Source: Panacagrimonas sp963975245
Lineage (GTDB): Bacteria > Pseudomonadota > Gammaproteobacteria > Nevskiales > Nevskiaceae
DNA: 64,000 nucleotides
Assembly (NCBI GenBank): GCA_963975245.1
Contig: CAXBFJ010000007.1
Span: 1-64,000 of the forward strand
Direction of reading: 5' to 3'
Of this stretch, positions 42,303 through 51,362 are shown one piece after another. The notes under the pieces were generated by a model. The model made no database searches, was not told the origin of the DNA, and saw only the letters and a list, made by a program, of their open reading frames with translations. How positions within the stretch are numbered: the stretch's first letter is position 1; every line of letters begins with the position of its first letter. The position numbers and the translations under genes were made by a program.

Positions 42303-43979
42303 ATGAGCAAAGGCTTGGTCGCGTTTTGCATGTTGCTGGTTTGCGTCTTGCCTGCGGCCTGGGCCGAAGAGGCGACGTCGAGCCAGGATGCCACTCCAGA
42401 CACGGCAGTAGAAGCGTCAGAGTTTGATCAGCTGCTGGCGCCACTGGCATCGGCTGGATTCCCGGCCAAAAAGAAAATCGCGGTGCAGATCAGTCAGTCA
42501 GGGCACCCGTCCTCACGGGCAGTCCTTGATGCATTTCTGCAGCGGAATCTGTACCTGCGTACGTCAGATGATCAGGTGGTGATTGCGCAGGAAAGCACAG
42601 ATGAACCGGGCGTCTTTGAACTGGTGCTGCCGGCAGACCTGAGCGCACTGGGCACTTCAAGCAAGTCTGATCTCAAGTCGATCAGAACGAACAATGCCTT
42701 GCGAAAAGCATTGAAAGGCCTCATCGCCCAGATTGATCTGAACGATAAAGACGTGGACGTTCGACTGGCGGCGGTGACAGAGTCCATGCGCAATCTTGAT
42801 GACGCAACGATCGCTGCGTTTCGTGAGCGACTGAGTATCGAGAGCAGTGACAAGGTGCGTCGAGCCATGCAGACCGGTATCGCACTTTCTGATCTTGAAA
42901 GTTCGGATGTAGAGACGCGACTGTCAGCCATTCGAGCGTTGGAAGGTGAGGTTTCCACCGACGCCCATAATCAGCTCAGCCAACTGCTCGAGCAGTCACA
43001 AGACGGCAACTATCTGGAGCCGGATGAGCGAGTGCGCAAGGCGGCGAGTCAGGCCATTGCCAAGATCGACTTCTGGCGCTCGATTTACGGCGGCATTGAA
43101 ACCATCTTTTTTGGTCTGTCCCTGGGCTCTGTTCTGGTACTGGCCGCGATTGGCCTTGCCATCACCTTTGGAGTGATGGGCGTGATCAATATGGCGCACG
43201 GCGAACTGATCATGCTGGGGGCCTACACCGCCTACGTGATGCAGCTTTTGTTGCCGGACAACACGGCGCTGGCACTGGTGCTTTCAGTTCCTGCGGCATT
43301 TCTGGTCTCGGGGCTTTTTGGCGTTGCCATTGAACGCAGCATCGTGCGTTTTCTGTATGGGCGACCGCTGGAAACGCTACTCGCGACGTTTGGTCTGTCG
43401 CTGATCCTGCAGCAGCTCGTGCGGAGCGTCTTTTCTCCGAATAACCGACCGGTATCGATCCCTGATTTCATGAGCGGCGTCTGGCAGATCAATGACGCGC
43501 TGTCGCTGACCCTGAACCGCTTGTACATCCTGATTTTTGCGCTTCTGGTATTCGCCGCGCTGCTGATGATTCTCAAACGTACCTCGCTGGGGCTGAAAGT
43601 GCGGGCCGTTTCGCAGAATCGTGCCATGGCGCGTGCGATGGGCGTGCGCGCCAGCTGGGTAGACGCTGCAACCTTCGGCCTAGGCGCCGGCATTGCGGGC
43701 ATTGCCGGCGTGGCACTGTCGCAGCTGACGAATGTGGGCCCCAATCTGGGGCAGGCCTACATCATTGATTCGTTCATGGTGGTGGTGTTTGGCGGCGTCG
43801 GAAACCTCTGGGGCACGCTGATTGGCGGCATGTCGCTGGGTGTTATCAACAAACTGCTGGAGCCGGCTGCGGGCGCGGTGCTCGCCAAGATCCTGGTGCT
43901 GGTTGCCCTGATTCTGTTCATTCAACGCAGGCCCAGCGGGTTATTCCCGCAGAAAGGCCGCGCGGCGGAGGGGCATTGA
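42303..43979 (+). CDS. urtB: Urea ABC transporter permease UrtB
   Basis: Inner-membrane permease of the urea transporter, LivH-like. 558 residues from ATG 42303: a signal peptide (MSKGLVAFCMLLVCVLPAAWA), a periplasmic region of about 240 residues with a helical repeat-like part (DVRLAAVTESMRNLDDATI, DVETRLSAIRALEG), then about eight membrane segments with FGVMGVINMAHGELIMLGAYTAY. The long N-terminal region is typical of UrtB. GTG 42261 would add 14 residues and has a G-rich run before it, so it remains possible. urtC follows at once. Confidence 0.93.
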   Translation: MSKGLVAFCMLLVCVLPAAWAEEATSSQDATPDTAVEASEFDQLLAPLASAGFPAKKKIAVQISQSGHPSSRAVLDAFLQRNLYLRTSDDQVVIAQESTDEPGVFELVLPADLSALGTSSKSDLKSIRTNNALRKALKGLIAQIDLNDKDVDVRLAAVTESMRNLDDATIAAFRERLSIESSDKVRRAMQTGIALSDLESSDVETRLSAIRALEGEVSTDAHNQLSQLLEQSQDGNYLEPDERVRKAASQAIAKIDFWRSIYGGIETIFFGLSLGSVLVLAAIGLAITFGVMGVINMAHGELIMLGAYTAYVMQLLLPDNTALALVLSVPAAFLVSGLFGVAIERSIVRFLYGRPLETLLATFGLSLILQQLVRSVFSPNNRPVSIPDFMSGVWQINDALSLTLNRLYILIFALLVFAALLMILKRTSLGLKVRAVSQNRAMARAMGVRASWVDAATFGLGAGIAGIAGVALSQLTNVGPNLGQAYIIDSFMVVVFGGVGNLWGTLIGGMSLGVINKLLEPAAGAVLAKILVLVALILFIQRRPSGLFPQKGRAAEGH

Positions 43980-43981
43980 TC

Positions 43982-45133
43982 ATGAACTCGAACGCAATGA
44001 ATGAATCTAGTTTGACGCTGTGGTCTGCGCTCACCAGCCTGGATCGACCCAGCGGCATATTCGGGGCTGTCCTGCTCGCCGTCTGCGTGCTGGTGCCAAT
44101 CTTCCATCTGCTGGTGCCAGAGGGACACGCGCTGCATCTGAGCGGTTATAGCGTGACCTTGATCGGCAAATACATGTGTTACGCATTGTTGGCCATCGCC
44201 GTGGACCTGATCTGGGGATACTGCGGCATTCTGAGTCTGGGACATACCGCTTTCTTTGCGCTTGGCGGCTATGCCATGGGCATGTACCTCATGCGACAGA
44301 TCGGTTCGCGCGGGGTTTATGGAGATCCGGTCTTGCCGGATTTCATGGTCTTTTTGAATTGGGACCAACTGCCCTGGTTCTGGCACGGCATGGACATGTT
44401 CTGGTTTGCCATGATCATGGTGTTGCTGGTGCCGGGGTTGCTTGCTTATGTATTCGGATGGCTGGCATTTCGTTCTCGGGTCACCGGCGTATATCTCTCG
44501 ATCATTACCCAGGCCCTGACCTATGCGCTGTTGCTGGCGTTCTTTCGCAACGAGATGGGGTTTGGCGGCAACAACGGACTGACCGATTTCAAGGAGATCG
44601 TAGGCTTCGATCTCAACTTGCCCGGCGTGCGTATCGGTCTGTTTGTAGCGACCGGCGTGGCGCTGGGTTTGGGCTATTTCACGTGCAGGGCCATCGTGAG
44701 ATCGCGCTTCGGGCGCGTCGTGCAGGCCATTCGTGACGCGGAAAGTCGTGCACGCTTCATCGGGTATCGGGTAGAAAACTACAAGCTCTGGTTGTTCACG
44801 TTTTCAGCGATGCTGGCCGGGGTCGCAGGCGCACTGTATGTGCCGCAGGTGGGAATCATTAACCCCGGCGAATTTGCCCCCATCAACGGTATCGAGATTG
44901 TGGTCTGGGTGGCGGTGGGCGGTCGCGGCACGCTCTACGGCGCGGTCGTGGGAGCAGTGCTTGTCAACTATGCCAAGACGGTTCTCACCGATGCGATGCC
45001 CGATGCCTGGCTTTACGCGCTGGGAGCCTTGTTCCTGCTGGTGACCTTGTTCCTTCCGCGTGGAATCGTAGGTCTGCTGGGTCAGATTCAGGAACGACGT
45101 CGCAATGCGACGACTGCGCAGGCCAGCTCATGA
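43982..45133 (+). CDS. urtC: Urea ABC transporter permease UrtC
   Basis: Second inner-membrane permease subunit, LivM-like. From ATG 43982 it has 383 residues and about eight to nine membrane segments; DLIWGYCGILSLGHTAFFALGGYAMGMYLMR, GNNGLTDFKEI, VVQAIRDAESRARFIGYRVENYKL and YVPQVGIINPGEFAP are family blocks. It begins 2 bases after urtB and overlaps urtD by 4, indicating coupled translation. Confidence 0.95.
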   Translation: MNSNAMNESSLTLWSALTSLDRPSGIFGAVLLAVCVLVPIFHLLVPEGHALHLSGYSVTLIGKYMCYALLAIAVDLIWGYCGILSLGHTAFFALGGYAMGMYLMRQIGSRGVYGDPVLPDFMVFLNWDQLPWFWHGMDMFWFAMIMVLLVPGLLAYVFGWLAFRSRVTGVYLSIITQALTYALLLAFFRNEMGFGGNNGLTDFKEIVGFDLNLPGVRIGLFVATGVALGLGYFTCRAIVRSRFGRVVQAIRDAESRARFIGYRVENYKLWLFTFSAMLAGVAGALYVPQVGIINPGEFAPINGIEIVVWVAVGGRGTLYGAVVGAVLVNYAKTVLTDAMPDAWLYALGALFLLVTLFLPRGIVGLLGQIQERRRNATTAQASS

Positions 45134-45984
45134 CGGCACATAGTTCAAGTGGCAGCATGGGCAGTGTCGGTCGCCTGACACAGGGCATTGGTCGTGTCCT
45201 GGAACGTAGAGGCGGCAGCTCGGGGCCGCCCAAGCTCGATTTGTCGCACGACGTCATTCTTTATCTTGAGGGCATCACGGTTTCCTTTGATGGGTTCCGT
45301 GCGCTCAATAATCTGTCGCTGTACGTCAAGGCCGGTGAGCTACGCTGCATTATTGGCCCCAACGGAGCGGGCAAGACGACGATGATGGATGTCATCACCG
45401 GCAAGACCCGACCCGATGAGGGTTCAGCCTGGTTTGGTCAGACCGTTGATTTGCTGACCATGAATGAACCAGAAATTGCGGAGGCTGGCATTGGGCGAAA
45501 GTTCCAGAAGCCAACGGTATTCTCGGAGCACAGCGTCTTCGAGAATCTGGAGCTGGCGATGGCCTGCGACAAGTCAGTCTGGAAGATGCTGTTTGCCAGG
45601 CTCACGCCTGCGCAACGCATCCGCATTGATGAGGTACTGGAGACCATCGGTCTGAAAGATCTCAGATTCACTCGCGCGGGCGGCCTGTCTCATGGCCAGA
45701 AGCAGTGGCTGGAGATTGGCATGCTGCTGATGCAGGACCCGGATCTGTTGCTGGTGGACGAGCCTGTGGCTGGCATGACGCCTCAGGAAACCGAGCGCAC
45801 CGCCGAATTGCTGACTTCGCTGGCGGGCAAGCACTCGGTCGTTGTGGTGGAGCACGACATGGATTTTGTTCGTTCGATCGCACGCACGGTCACGGTTCTG
45901 CATCAGGGTTCGGTATTGGCCGAAGGTTCCATGGCCAAAGTACAGAACGACCCCAAGGTAATCGAGGTGTATCTAGGTGACTGA
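45130..45984 (+). CDS. urtD: Urea ABC transporter ATPase UrtD
   Basis: First ATPase of the urea transporter, LivG-like. 284 residues: a non-conserved Gly/Ser-rich start of about 40, then Walker A GPNGAGKTTMMD, the UrtD block GIGRKFQKPTVFSEHSVFENLELA, signature LSHGQKQWLEIG and Walker B LLLVDEPVAGMT. The switch His is in VVEHDMDFV. It overlaps urtC by 4 bases and urtE by 8. Confidence 0.95.
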   Translation: MTAHSSSGSMGSVGRLTQGIGRVLERRGGSSGPPKLDLSHDVILYLEGITVSFDGFRALNNLSLYVKAGELRCIIGPNGAGKTTMMDVITGKTRPDEGSAWFGQTVDLLTMNEPEIAEAGIGRKFQKPTVFSEHSVFENLELAMACDKSVWKMLFARLTPAQRIRIDEVLETIGLKDLRFTRAGGLSHGQKQWLEIGMLLMQDPDLLLVDEPVAGMTPQETERTAELLTSLAGKHSVVVVEHDMDFVRSIARTVTVLHQGSVLAEGSMAKVQNDPKVIEVYLGD

Positions 45985-46708
45985 CTCGTCAACGGATGTC
46001 ATGAGCAAAGCGACTATCGAGGTCAACAAGCTCAACCAGTTCTATGGCGGCAGTCATACGCTGTGGGATGCTGACCTGAGCATTCCTGCTGGGTCGCGTA
46101 CCTGTCTCATGGGCCGTAATGGCATGGGCAAGACCACCTTGCTCAAATGCGTCATGGGCCTGGTGCCAGCGGCTAGCGGAGAGATCCTGTTCGATGGGGA
46201 GGATCTTGCAAAAAAAGCCGCAGAAGCGCGCGCTACCCTGGGAATTGGCTACGTGCCGCAAGGGCGCGAAATTTTTTCGCAACTTAGCGTCGAAGAGAAT
46301 CTGCGCATGGGCCTGTTCGCCAAGCGTGACCGCCCTGATGATGCGCTCGAGCGGGTCTACACGACTTTCCCGGTCCTCAAGCAAATGCTGCGTCGCCGTG
46401 GCGGCGATCTGTCTGGCGGGCAGCAACAGCAGTTGGCGATCGGTCGCGCGTTGTTGTTGCAACCAAGACTGCTGATTCTGGATGAACCTTGCGAAGGCAT
46501 TCAGCCGAATATCGTTCGAGAAATTGGCGACCTGATCCTGCGGTTGAACGAGGAAACCGGACTGACGGTTCTCATTGTTGAGCAGAAGCTTCCATTTGCA
46601 CGGCGCGTGGCCAGTGATTTCAGGATCATGGATAAAGGCCGGTGCGTTGCCGGTGGTGAAATCGCGCAGCTCAGTGACGACATGGTGCGAAAGCACCTGA
46701 CGGTTTAG
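45977..46708 (+). CDS. urtE: Urea ABC transporter ATPase UrtE
   Basis: Second ATPase of the urea transporter, LivF-like. 243 residues with NQFYGGSHTLWDADL, Walker A GRNGMGKTTLLK, IGYVPQGREIFSQLSVEENLRMG, signature LSGGQQQQLAIGRAL and Walker B LLILDEPCEGIQP, a UrtE hallmark. GTG 45977 has GAGGT 8 bases upstream and is chosen; ATG 46001 is also possible. It ends the urt operon and converges on the DUF2937 gene with a 15-base gap. Confidence 0.95.
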   Translation: MTDSSTDVMSKATIEVNKLNQFYGGSHTLWDADLSIPAGSRTCLMGRNGMGKTTLLKCVMGLVPAASGEILFDGEDLAKKAAEARATLGIGYVPQGREIFSQLSVEENLRMGLFAKRDRPDDALERVYTTFPVLKQMLRRRGGDLSGGQQQQLAIGRALLLQPRLLILDEPCEGIQPNIVREIGDLILRLNEETGLTVLIVEQKLPFARRVASDFRIMDKGRCVAGGEIAQLSDDMVRKHLTV

Positions 46709-46723
46709 CCCGCAGAAGAAATC

Positions 46724-47236
46724 TTATTTGAACAACTGATTCTGGCGGGGCTTGAGGGCACGTAGCAGGCCACCGAGACCTTCCATCAGCAGCACCACAA
46801 GCACCATGCAAACGATACCGAATATCACGGTCGTGCGGTCGAGAACGATGCCGAAACTGTAGCTGCGCCGGGTTTCGTCGAGAATCTCGCGGTCTGCGTC
46901 CGTCGCCATCCACATGACCCTGTGGGCGAGGTCTGTCTCCAGCGCGAGCGCTTGACGCTGCAGGTCGCGAACGCGGTCACGCATCTGTTGAATGGCGCTG
47001 GCTTCGGCGCGAAACGTGTCATCGTCACTGCGCTGGTGCCTTTCGATCAGCTTCTCGATGGAGCCCTGGTGATATTGGTCGGCGATCCGCTGAAAGGGGC
47101 GGAAGTTGTGCCGTGCTTCAATCAGATGCGCGTCAACGCGCTTTGCGTATTGGTCCACGAAACCTGGCACCTGGATGCCGGTCAGCAGAGCCAGGCTGGC
47201 CAGGGCGATCAACAAGCTTCGCAATAGGAAGTTCAT
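46724..47236 (-). CDS. DUF2937 family membrane protein
   Basis: 170 residues with an N-terminal membrane helix (about 6-22) and a C-terminal one (about 133-155, TVIFGIVCMVLVVLLMEGL). Between them a long helical periplasmic part carries QVPGFVDQYAKRVDAHLIEARHNFRPFQRIADQYHQGSIEKLIERH, typical of the DUF2937 family. The function is unknown to me. It stands alone on the minus strand, next to urtE by convergence, and 323 bases from clpS. Confidence 0.75.
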   Translation of the reverse strand: MNFLLRSLLIALASLALLTGIQVPGFVDQYAKRVDAHLIEARHNFRPFQRIADQYHQGSIEKLIERHQRSDDDTFRAEASAIQQMRDRVRDLQRQALALETDLAHRVMWMATDADREILDETRRSYSFGIVLDRTTVIFGIVCMVLVVLLMEGLGGLLRALKPRQNQLFK

Positions 47237-47559
47237 GGTTCCGGGTCCGTTTGTTCAGCTTGCGCGCCGCATACCTGCACCCAGGCCGCGGAACCGTTGC
47301 GCAAGCTGGCGGTCACAGTCTGGAGCCCAATCAGCAGTATGAGATGCGCTGCTTGGATAGCGAAGCAATTTGCCGTTTAGGCCAAGTGAGTTGGGGGCAG
47401 TTAGTCTGTCTGGCAGCAGCTGTCTGGATCATGAAGCGTTCGTCAGCTGATTGTCGGCACTGGTGCCACCGGACTTGAATTGAGCGCAATCAGGCGCATC
47501 ATTATGGCTCAACATCTGAGGGCTCCCGGAGGTTTCCGGCCCGCGCTAGACTGATACCC
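47237..47559. other. Divergent DUF2937-clpS intergenic region
   Basis: 323 bases without a convincing gene. Open frames crossing it are shadows of the DUF2937 gene or have no family features. A short hairpin (CCGGAGGTTTCCGG) lies near 47527-47540, just before clpS. A possible clpS promoter is at 47480-47508. Confidence 0.5.
47480..47508 (+). promoter_or_regulatory. Weak putative promoter of clpS-clpA
   Basis: TTGAGC (47480-47485), a 17-base spacer and TATGGC (47503-47508) resemble -35 and -10 elements. The match is moderate, and only position upstream of clpS adds support. Confidence 0.3.
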
Positions 47560-47892
47560 ATGAGCGAAGATTCTGATTATCGAATTCGAGGCGGTTCGCA
47601 GAACGACCAGGTGGTCGAGGCGGACAAGCCCAAGACAAAGCAGCCGCCGCTGTACAAGGTGGTTGTGGTCAATGATGACTTTACGCCCATGGAATTCGTG
47701 GTCCAGGTCTTGCAACAGTTTTTTCACCACACGCGGGAATCGGCGGTGCAGATCATGTTGCATGTGCATACCAAGGGCCGCGGCGTGGCTGGAATCTACC
47801 CCGCGGAGATTGCGGAGACCAAGACGGCACAGGCCAATGCCTTTGCCCGGGAGAATCAGCATCCTTTGTTGACCGTGTTGGAAAAGACCTGA
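47560..47892 (+). CDS. clpS: ATP-dependent Clp protease adaptor ClpS
   Basis: Adaptor that brings N-degron substrates (N-terminal Leu, Phe, Tyr, Trp) to ClpAP. The 110 residues have a flexible N-terminus, then the ClpS core LYKVVVVNDDFTPMEFVVQVLQ with the substrate-pocket residues, HVHTKGRGVAGIYPAEIAETK and the C-terminal HPLLTVLEK. It precedes clpA by 33 bases; bpt and aat of the same pathway are 3 kb away. Confidence 0.96.
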   Translation: MSEDSDYRIRGGSQNDQVVEADKPKTKQPPLYKVVVVNDDFTPMEFVVQVLQQFFHHTRESAVQIMLHVHTKGRGVAGIYPAEIAETKTAQANAFARENQHPLLTVLEKT

Positions 47893-47925
47893 TGCACCAT
47901 TGCCTGGAACTTACCGGAGCCAACC

Positions 47926-50205
47926 ATGTTGTCTGACGAACTGCAGAAAGCGCTGGACGCCGCCTTCCTCGCTGCGCGCGGCGAGGGACACGAGCTGCTG
48001 ACCGTAGAACACCTGTTGCTGGCGCTGTTGTCCGACGCCAATGTTTCCGAAGTCCTGAACGCCAGTGGCGCGGACCTGGAGAAACTGGAGCAACTCCTGC
48101 GCGACTACATTGCCAATAACATCCACGCGACTCCCGGTGGAGAGCAGACTGAAGTTCAGCCCACCCTGTCATTCCAGCGCGTCCTGCAGCGCGCGATCTA
48201 TCACGTGCAGGCGGCCGGCAAGAAGCAGGTCACCACGCTCAACGTGCTGGTTGCCATGTTTGCGGAAAAGGACACCCATTCGGTGTACCTGCTGGGAGAA
48301 CAGGGCGTGAGCCGCCTTGATGTGGTCAATTTCATCTCGCACGGTATTTCCAAGAATGGCGAATCCGACGCGCAGGCTCCTGAAGGTGCTGTGGATAGCG
48401 AAGAAAAGGACGACGCCAAAGCTCAGGGCAAGACGGCTCTGGAGCAGTTTGCCGTTAACCTGAACGAGCGGGCCGCGCAAGGCCAGATCGACCCATTGAT
48501 CGGCCGCGAGCAGGAAATCGAACGGGTGATGCAGACCCTTTGCCGTCGACGCAAGAACAATCCGTTGCTGGTAGGCGAAGCCGGTGTCGGCAAAACGGCA
48601 ATTGCCGAGGGTCTCGCGTGGTTGATTGTGGAAGGCAAGGTGCCTGATCTGATCACCGATGCTGTCGTCTACTCGCTGGACCTCGGCAGCCTGATTGCGG
48701 GTACCAAATACCGCGGTGATTTCGAGAAACGATTCAAGTCGGTCATGCAGGAATTGGCGCAGCAGCCCGGTGCCATCGTGTTTATCGACGAGATTCACAT
48801 GATCATCGGCGCCGGCGCTGCCAGTGGCGGTGTCATGGACGCCTCCAATCTGCTCAAACCTTTGCTTGCCAACGGCACTCTGCGCTGCCTGGGATCAACC
48901 ACTTATCAGGAATATCGCAGCGTGTTCGAGAAAGATCGCGCGCTGGCACGCCGATTCCAGAAAATTGATGTTACCGAGCCCAGCGTTGAGGACACGGTCA
49001 AGATTCTGGAAGGTTTGCGCTCCCGCTTTGAAGAGCACCACGCCGTGCAGTTCACCCGCGGCTCGCTACGCTCGGCAGTGGAGTTGTCAGCACGTCACAT
49101 CACAGATCGATTGTTGCCTGACAAGGCGATCGACGTGATTGACGAGGCGGCCGCGCGCCTGCGCTTGTTGCCAGAGTCTAAGCGGCGCAAGACGGTACAG
49201 ACCCGAGACATCGAAGAAACCGTTGCCAAGATTGCGCGCATCCCGCCACGTGCGGTGTCGAGCAATGATCGAGATCGGCTGGAAACGCTGGATCGCGATC
49301 TCAAGTTGGTGATCTTTGGCCAGGACGATGCGGTTGACCAGTTGACGTCCAGCATCAAGCTGGCCCGTTCCGGACTCGGTAATCCCGATAAGCCGATTGG
49401 CAATTTCCTACTCGCCGGACCTACAGGTGTGGGCAAGACCGAGGTAACCCGTCAGCTCAGCCAGTTGCTGGGGATTGAACTGATCCGTTTCGACATGTCC
49501 GAGTACATGGAGCGCCATACCGTTTCGCGGCTCATTGGCGCGCCTCCGGGATATGTCGGCTTTGACCAGGGCGGTCTGCTGACTGAAGGTGTGATCAAGC
49601 ACCCGCACTGCATCGTGTTGCTCGACGAGATCGAGAAAGCGCACCCGGATGTTTTCAATCTGCTGCTGCAGGTCATGGACCACGGCACGCTCACGGACAA
49701 CAACGGGCGCAAGGCAGATTTCCGTAATGTGATCCTGATCATGACCACCAATGCCGGCGCAGAAGAATCATCACGCCGCAGCATGGGCTTTTCAGAACAG
49801 AATCACGCGATTGACGCGCTTGAGGTTATTCGCAAGATGTTCACGCCAGAATTCCGCAATCGTCTGGATGCGATTGTTCCGTTTGCGGCGCTCGGCAAGG
49901 CCGAAATTTCGCGGGTGGTGGATAAGTTCCTGCTGCAGCTGGAAGAGCAGCTGGGCGCGAAGGGTGTGTCGCTCGAGATTGATGACGACACACGCGACTG
50001 GCTGGGCGAGCGCGGCTATGACGTCAAGATGGGGGCACGACCGATGGAGCGTGTTATTCAGGACAACCTGAAGCGCCCGCTTGCCGAGGAACTGCTGTTT
50101 GGCAAGTTGTCCGGCGGGGGCAAGGTTCGTGTCACGGTCAAGGATGACAAGATCGTGCTGGAATTCGATACGCGCGAAAAATCGGCGTCTCTCGAAACCG
50201 CCTGA
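47926..50205 (+). CDS. clpA: ATP-dependent Clp protease ATP-binding subunit ClpA
   Basis: Hexameric AAA+ unfoldase feeding ClpP. 759 residues: an N-domain (1-145) that binds ClpS, D1 with GEAGVGKTAIAEG and VFIDEIHMIIGAG, and D2 with GPTGVGKTEVTRQL and IVLLDEIEKAHPDVFN. The ClpP-binding loop of the IGL/IGF type is not obvious to me in the excerpt checked. GGAG precedes ATG 47926. It follows clpS and converges on infA, with a hairpin between. Confidence 0.96.
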   Translation: MLSDELQKALDAAFLAARGEGHELLTVEHLLLALLSDANVSEVLNASGADLEKLEQLLRDYIANNIHATPGGEQTEVQPTLSFQRVLQRAIYHVQAAGKKQVTTLNVLVAMFAEKDTHSVYLLGEQGVSRLDVVNFISHGISKNGESDAQAPEGAVDSEEKDDAKAQGKTALEQFAVNLNERAAQGQIDPLIGREQEIERVMQTLCRRRKNNPLLVGEAGVGKTAIAEGLAWLIVEGKVPDLITDAVVYSLDLGSLIAGTKYRGDFEKRFKSVMQELAQQPGAIVFIDEIHMIIGAGAASGGVMDASNLLKPLLANGTLRCLGSTTYQEYRSVFEKDRALARRFQKIDVTEPSVEDTVKILEGLRSRFEEHHAVQFTRGSLRSAVELSARHITDRLLPDKAIDVIDEAAARLRLLPESKRRKTVQTRDIEETVAKIARIPPRAVSSNDRDRLETLDRDLKLVIFGQDDAVDQLTSSIKLARSGLGNPDKPIGNFLLAGPTGVGKTEVTRQLSQLLGIELIRFDMSEYMERHTVSRLIGAPPGYVGFDQGGLLTEGVIKHPHCIVLLDEIEKAHPDVFNLLLQVMDHGTLTDNNGRKADFRNVILIMTTNAGAEESSRRSMGFSEQNHAIDALEVIRKMFTPEFRNRLDAIVPFAALGKAEISRVVDKFLLQLEEQLGAKGVSLEIDDDTRDWLGERGYDVKMGARPMERVIQDNLKRPLAEELLFGKLSGGGKVRVTVKDDKIVLEFDTREKSASLETA

Positions 50206-50228
50206 AACCGGCGGTAGATATGGCTCTG

Positions 50229-50257
50229 GCGAAGCGTCGTGGATGACGACGCTTCGC
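50229..50257. terminator. 12-bp hairpin between convergent clpA and infA
   Basis: GCGAAGCGTCGT (50229-50240) and ACGACGCTTCGC (50246-50257) form a perfect 12-bp stem with a 5-base loop, midway between the two convergent stops. No T-run lies on either side. It may act as a shared, weak or Rho-helped transcript end. Confidence 0.55.
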
Positions 50258-50284
50258 TGGCGTCAGCGCCTGAAGCGCTATTGC

Positions 50285-50503
50285 TTACTTGTCGCGGAAG
50301 GTGATGCGACCTTTGCTCAAATCGTAGGGCGTAAGCTGAACTGTCACCTTGTCACCGGTGAGAATTCGGATGTAGTGCTTACGCATCCGGCCTGAGATAT
50401 GAGCGGTCACAACGTGCCCGTTTTCCAACTTCACGCGAAACGTGGTGTTAGGTAAGGTTTCTGCCACGATGCCGGGCATCTCGATGTGGTCTTCTTTAGC
50501 CAT
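50285..50503 (-). CDS. infA: Translation initiation factor IF-1
   Basis: Small OB-fold factor that binds the ribosomal A site during initiation. 72 residues: MAKEDHIEMPGIVAETLPNT, FRVKLENGHVVTAHISGRMRKHYIRI and GDKVTVQLTPYDLSKGRI are the family sequence. The frame extends upstream to 50554, but ATG 50503 is the true start. It lies downstream of bpt by 147 bases and converges on clpA. Confidence 0.97.
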   Translation of the reverse strand: MAKEDHIEMPGIVAETLPNTTFRVKLENGHVVTAHISGRMRKHYIRILTGDKVTVQLTPYDLSKGRITFRDK

Positions 50504-50650
50504 ACTGCCTGCTGCGGGTTGCAAAGGGCGGGCATTATCCGGGCTGAGGCACACGTCGGCAAGCTGAGACCACTGGAAATGCGGGCTCCGTGCCTGCCTG
50601 GCATGCAGTAATAGGCTTGTTTTTCAGGGGCAGGCGATGTTTTCGAAAAC

Positions 50651-51358
50651 TCAGGATATGTCGTCAAGTGCTGTCCAGCCACGCACACCCAGCACTTCCA
50701 GCGGCCTGAATTTCTTCTTGTAATCCATTTTGGGGCTTTGCGGCACCCAATATCCCAGATAAACGTACGGCAGTCCTTCTGTCGCGGCTTCCTCGATCTG
50801 CCTGAGCACGGCATAGGTGCCAAGGCTGCGGGCCGAGGCATCGGGTTCAAAGAAGGTATAGACCGCGGAAAGTGCATCCGGCAGCCGGTCGACCACCGCA
50901 CAGGCGAGCATTTCACCCTCGGCGCGGAACTCCCAGAATTCGGTCGCGCCCCAGCCGCAGTTCAGAAAATTGTGAAAGCCGGATTTGTCTTCCGGATTCA
51001 TGCCGCCGCCGTCGTGCCTTGCACGCAGATAGCGCTGGTAGAGCATGAACTGCTGGTCGGTGATGTCGTGGCGAATGTTCAGTTCCAGGTCGGCATTGCG
51101 ACTCAGGCAACGGCGCTGTGGTCGTGAGGGTTTGAACGCGTCGACTTTCACACGAGCCGGAATGCAGGCGCGGCAGCTTTCGCAGCGCGGTCGATAGACG
51201 TGGTTGCCGCCGCGTCGAAATCCCTGCTCGAGCAAACCCTGGTAGCGATGCTCATCCAATGCGTAGTCCGGGTCCACGAACAGGCTGCGTGCGGAGCGCG
51301 CGGGAAGATAGCCGCAGGCATGCTCAGTCGATAGGAAGAGTCGAACGTGATGGCTCAT
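50651..51358 (-). CDS. bpt: Aspartate/glutamate leucyltransferase Bpt
   Basis: Adds Leu to N-terminal Asp or Glu, making N-degrons for ClpS-ClpAP. 235 residues with the ATE N-terminal domain (EHACGYLPARSARSLFVDP, and the Cys-rich YRPRCESCRACIPARV) and the C-terminal GNAT-like domain with YTFFEPDASARSLGTYAVLRQIEEA and YLGYWVPQSPKMDYKKKFRPLEV. It lies 4 bases after aat. Earlier databases call it arginyl-tRNA-protein transferase (ate). Confidence 0.94.
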   Translation of the reverse strand: MSHHVRLFLSTEHACGYLPARSARSLFVDPDYALDEHRYQGLLEQGFRRGGNHVYRPRCESCRACIPARVKVDAFKPSRPQRRCLSRNADLELNIRHDITDQQFMLYQRYLRARHDGGGMNPEDKSGFHNFLNCGWGATEFWEFRAEGEMLACAVVDRLPDALSAVYTFFEPDASARSLGTYAVLRQIEEAATEGLPYVYLGYWVPQSPKMDYKKKFRPLEVLGVRGWTALDDIS

Positions 51359-51362
51359 TTGA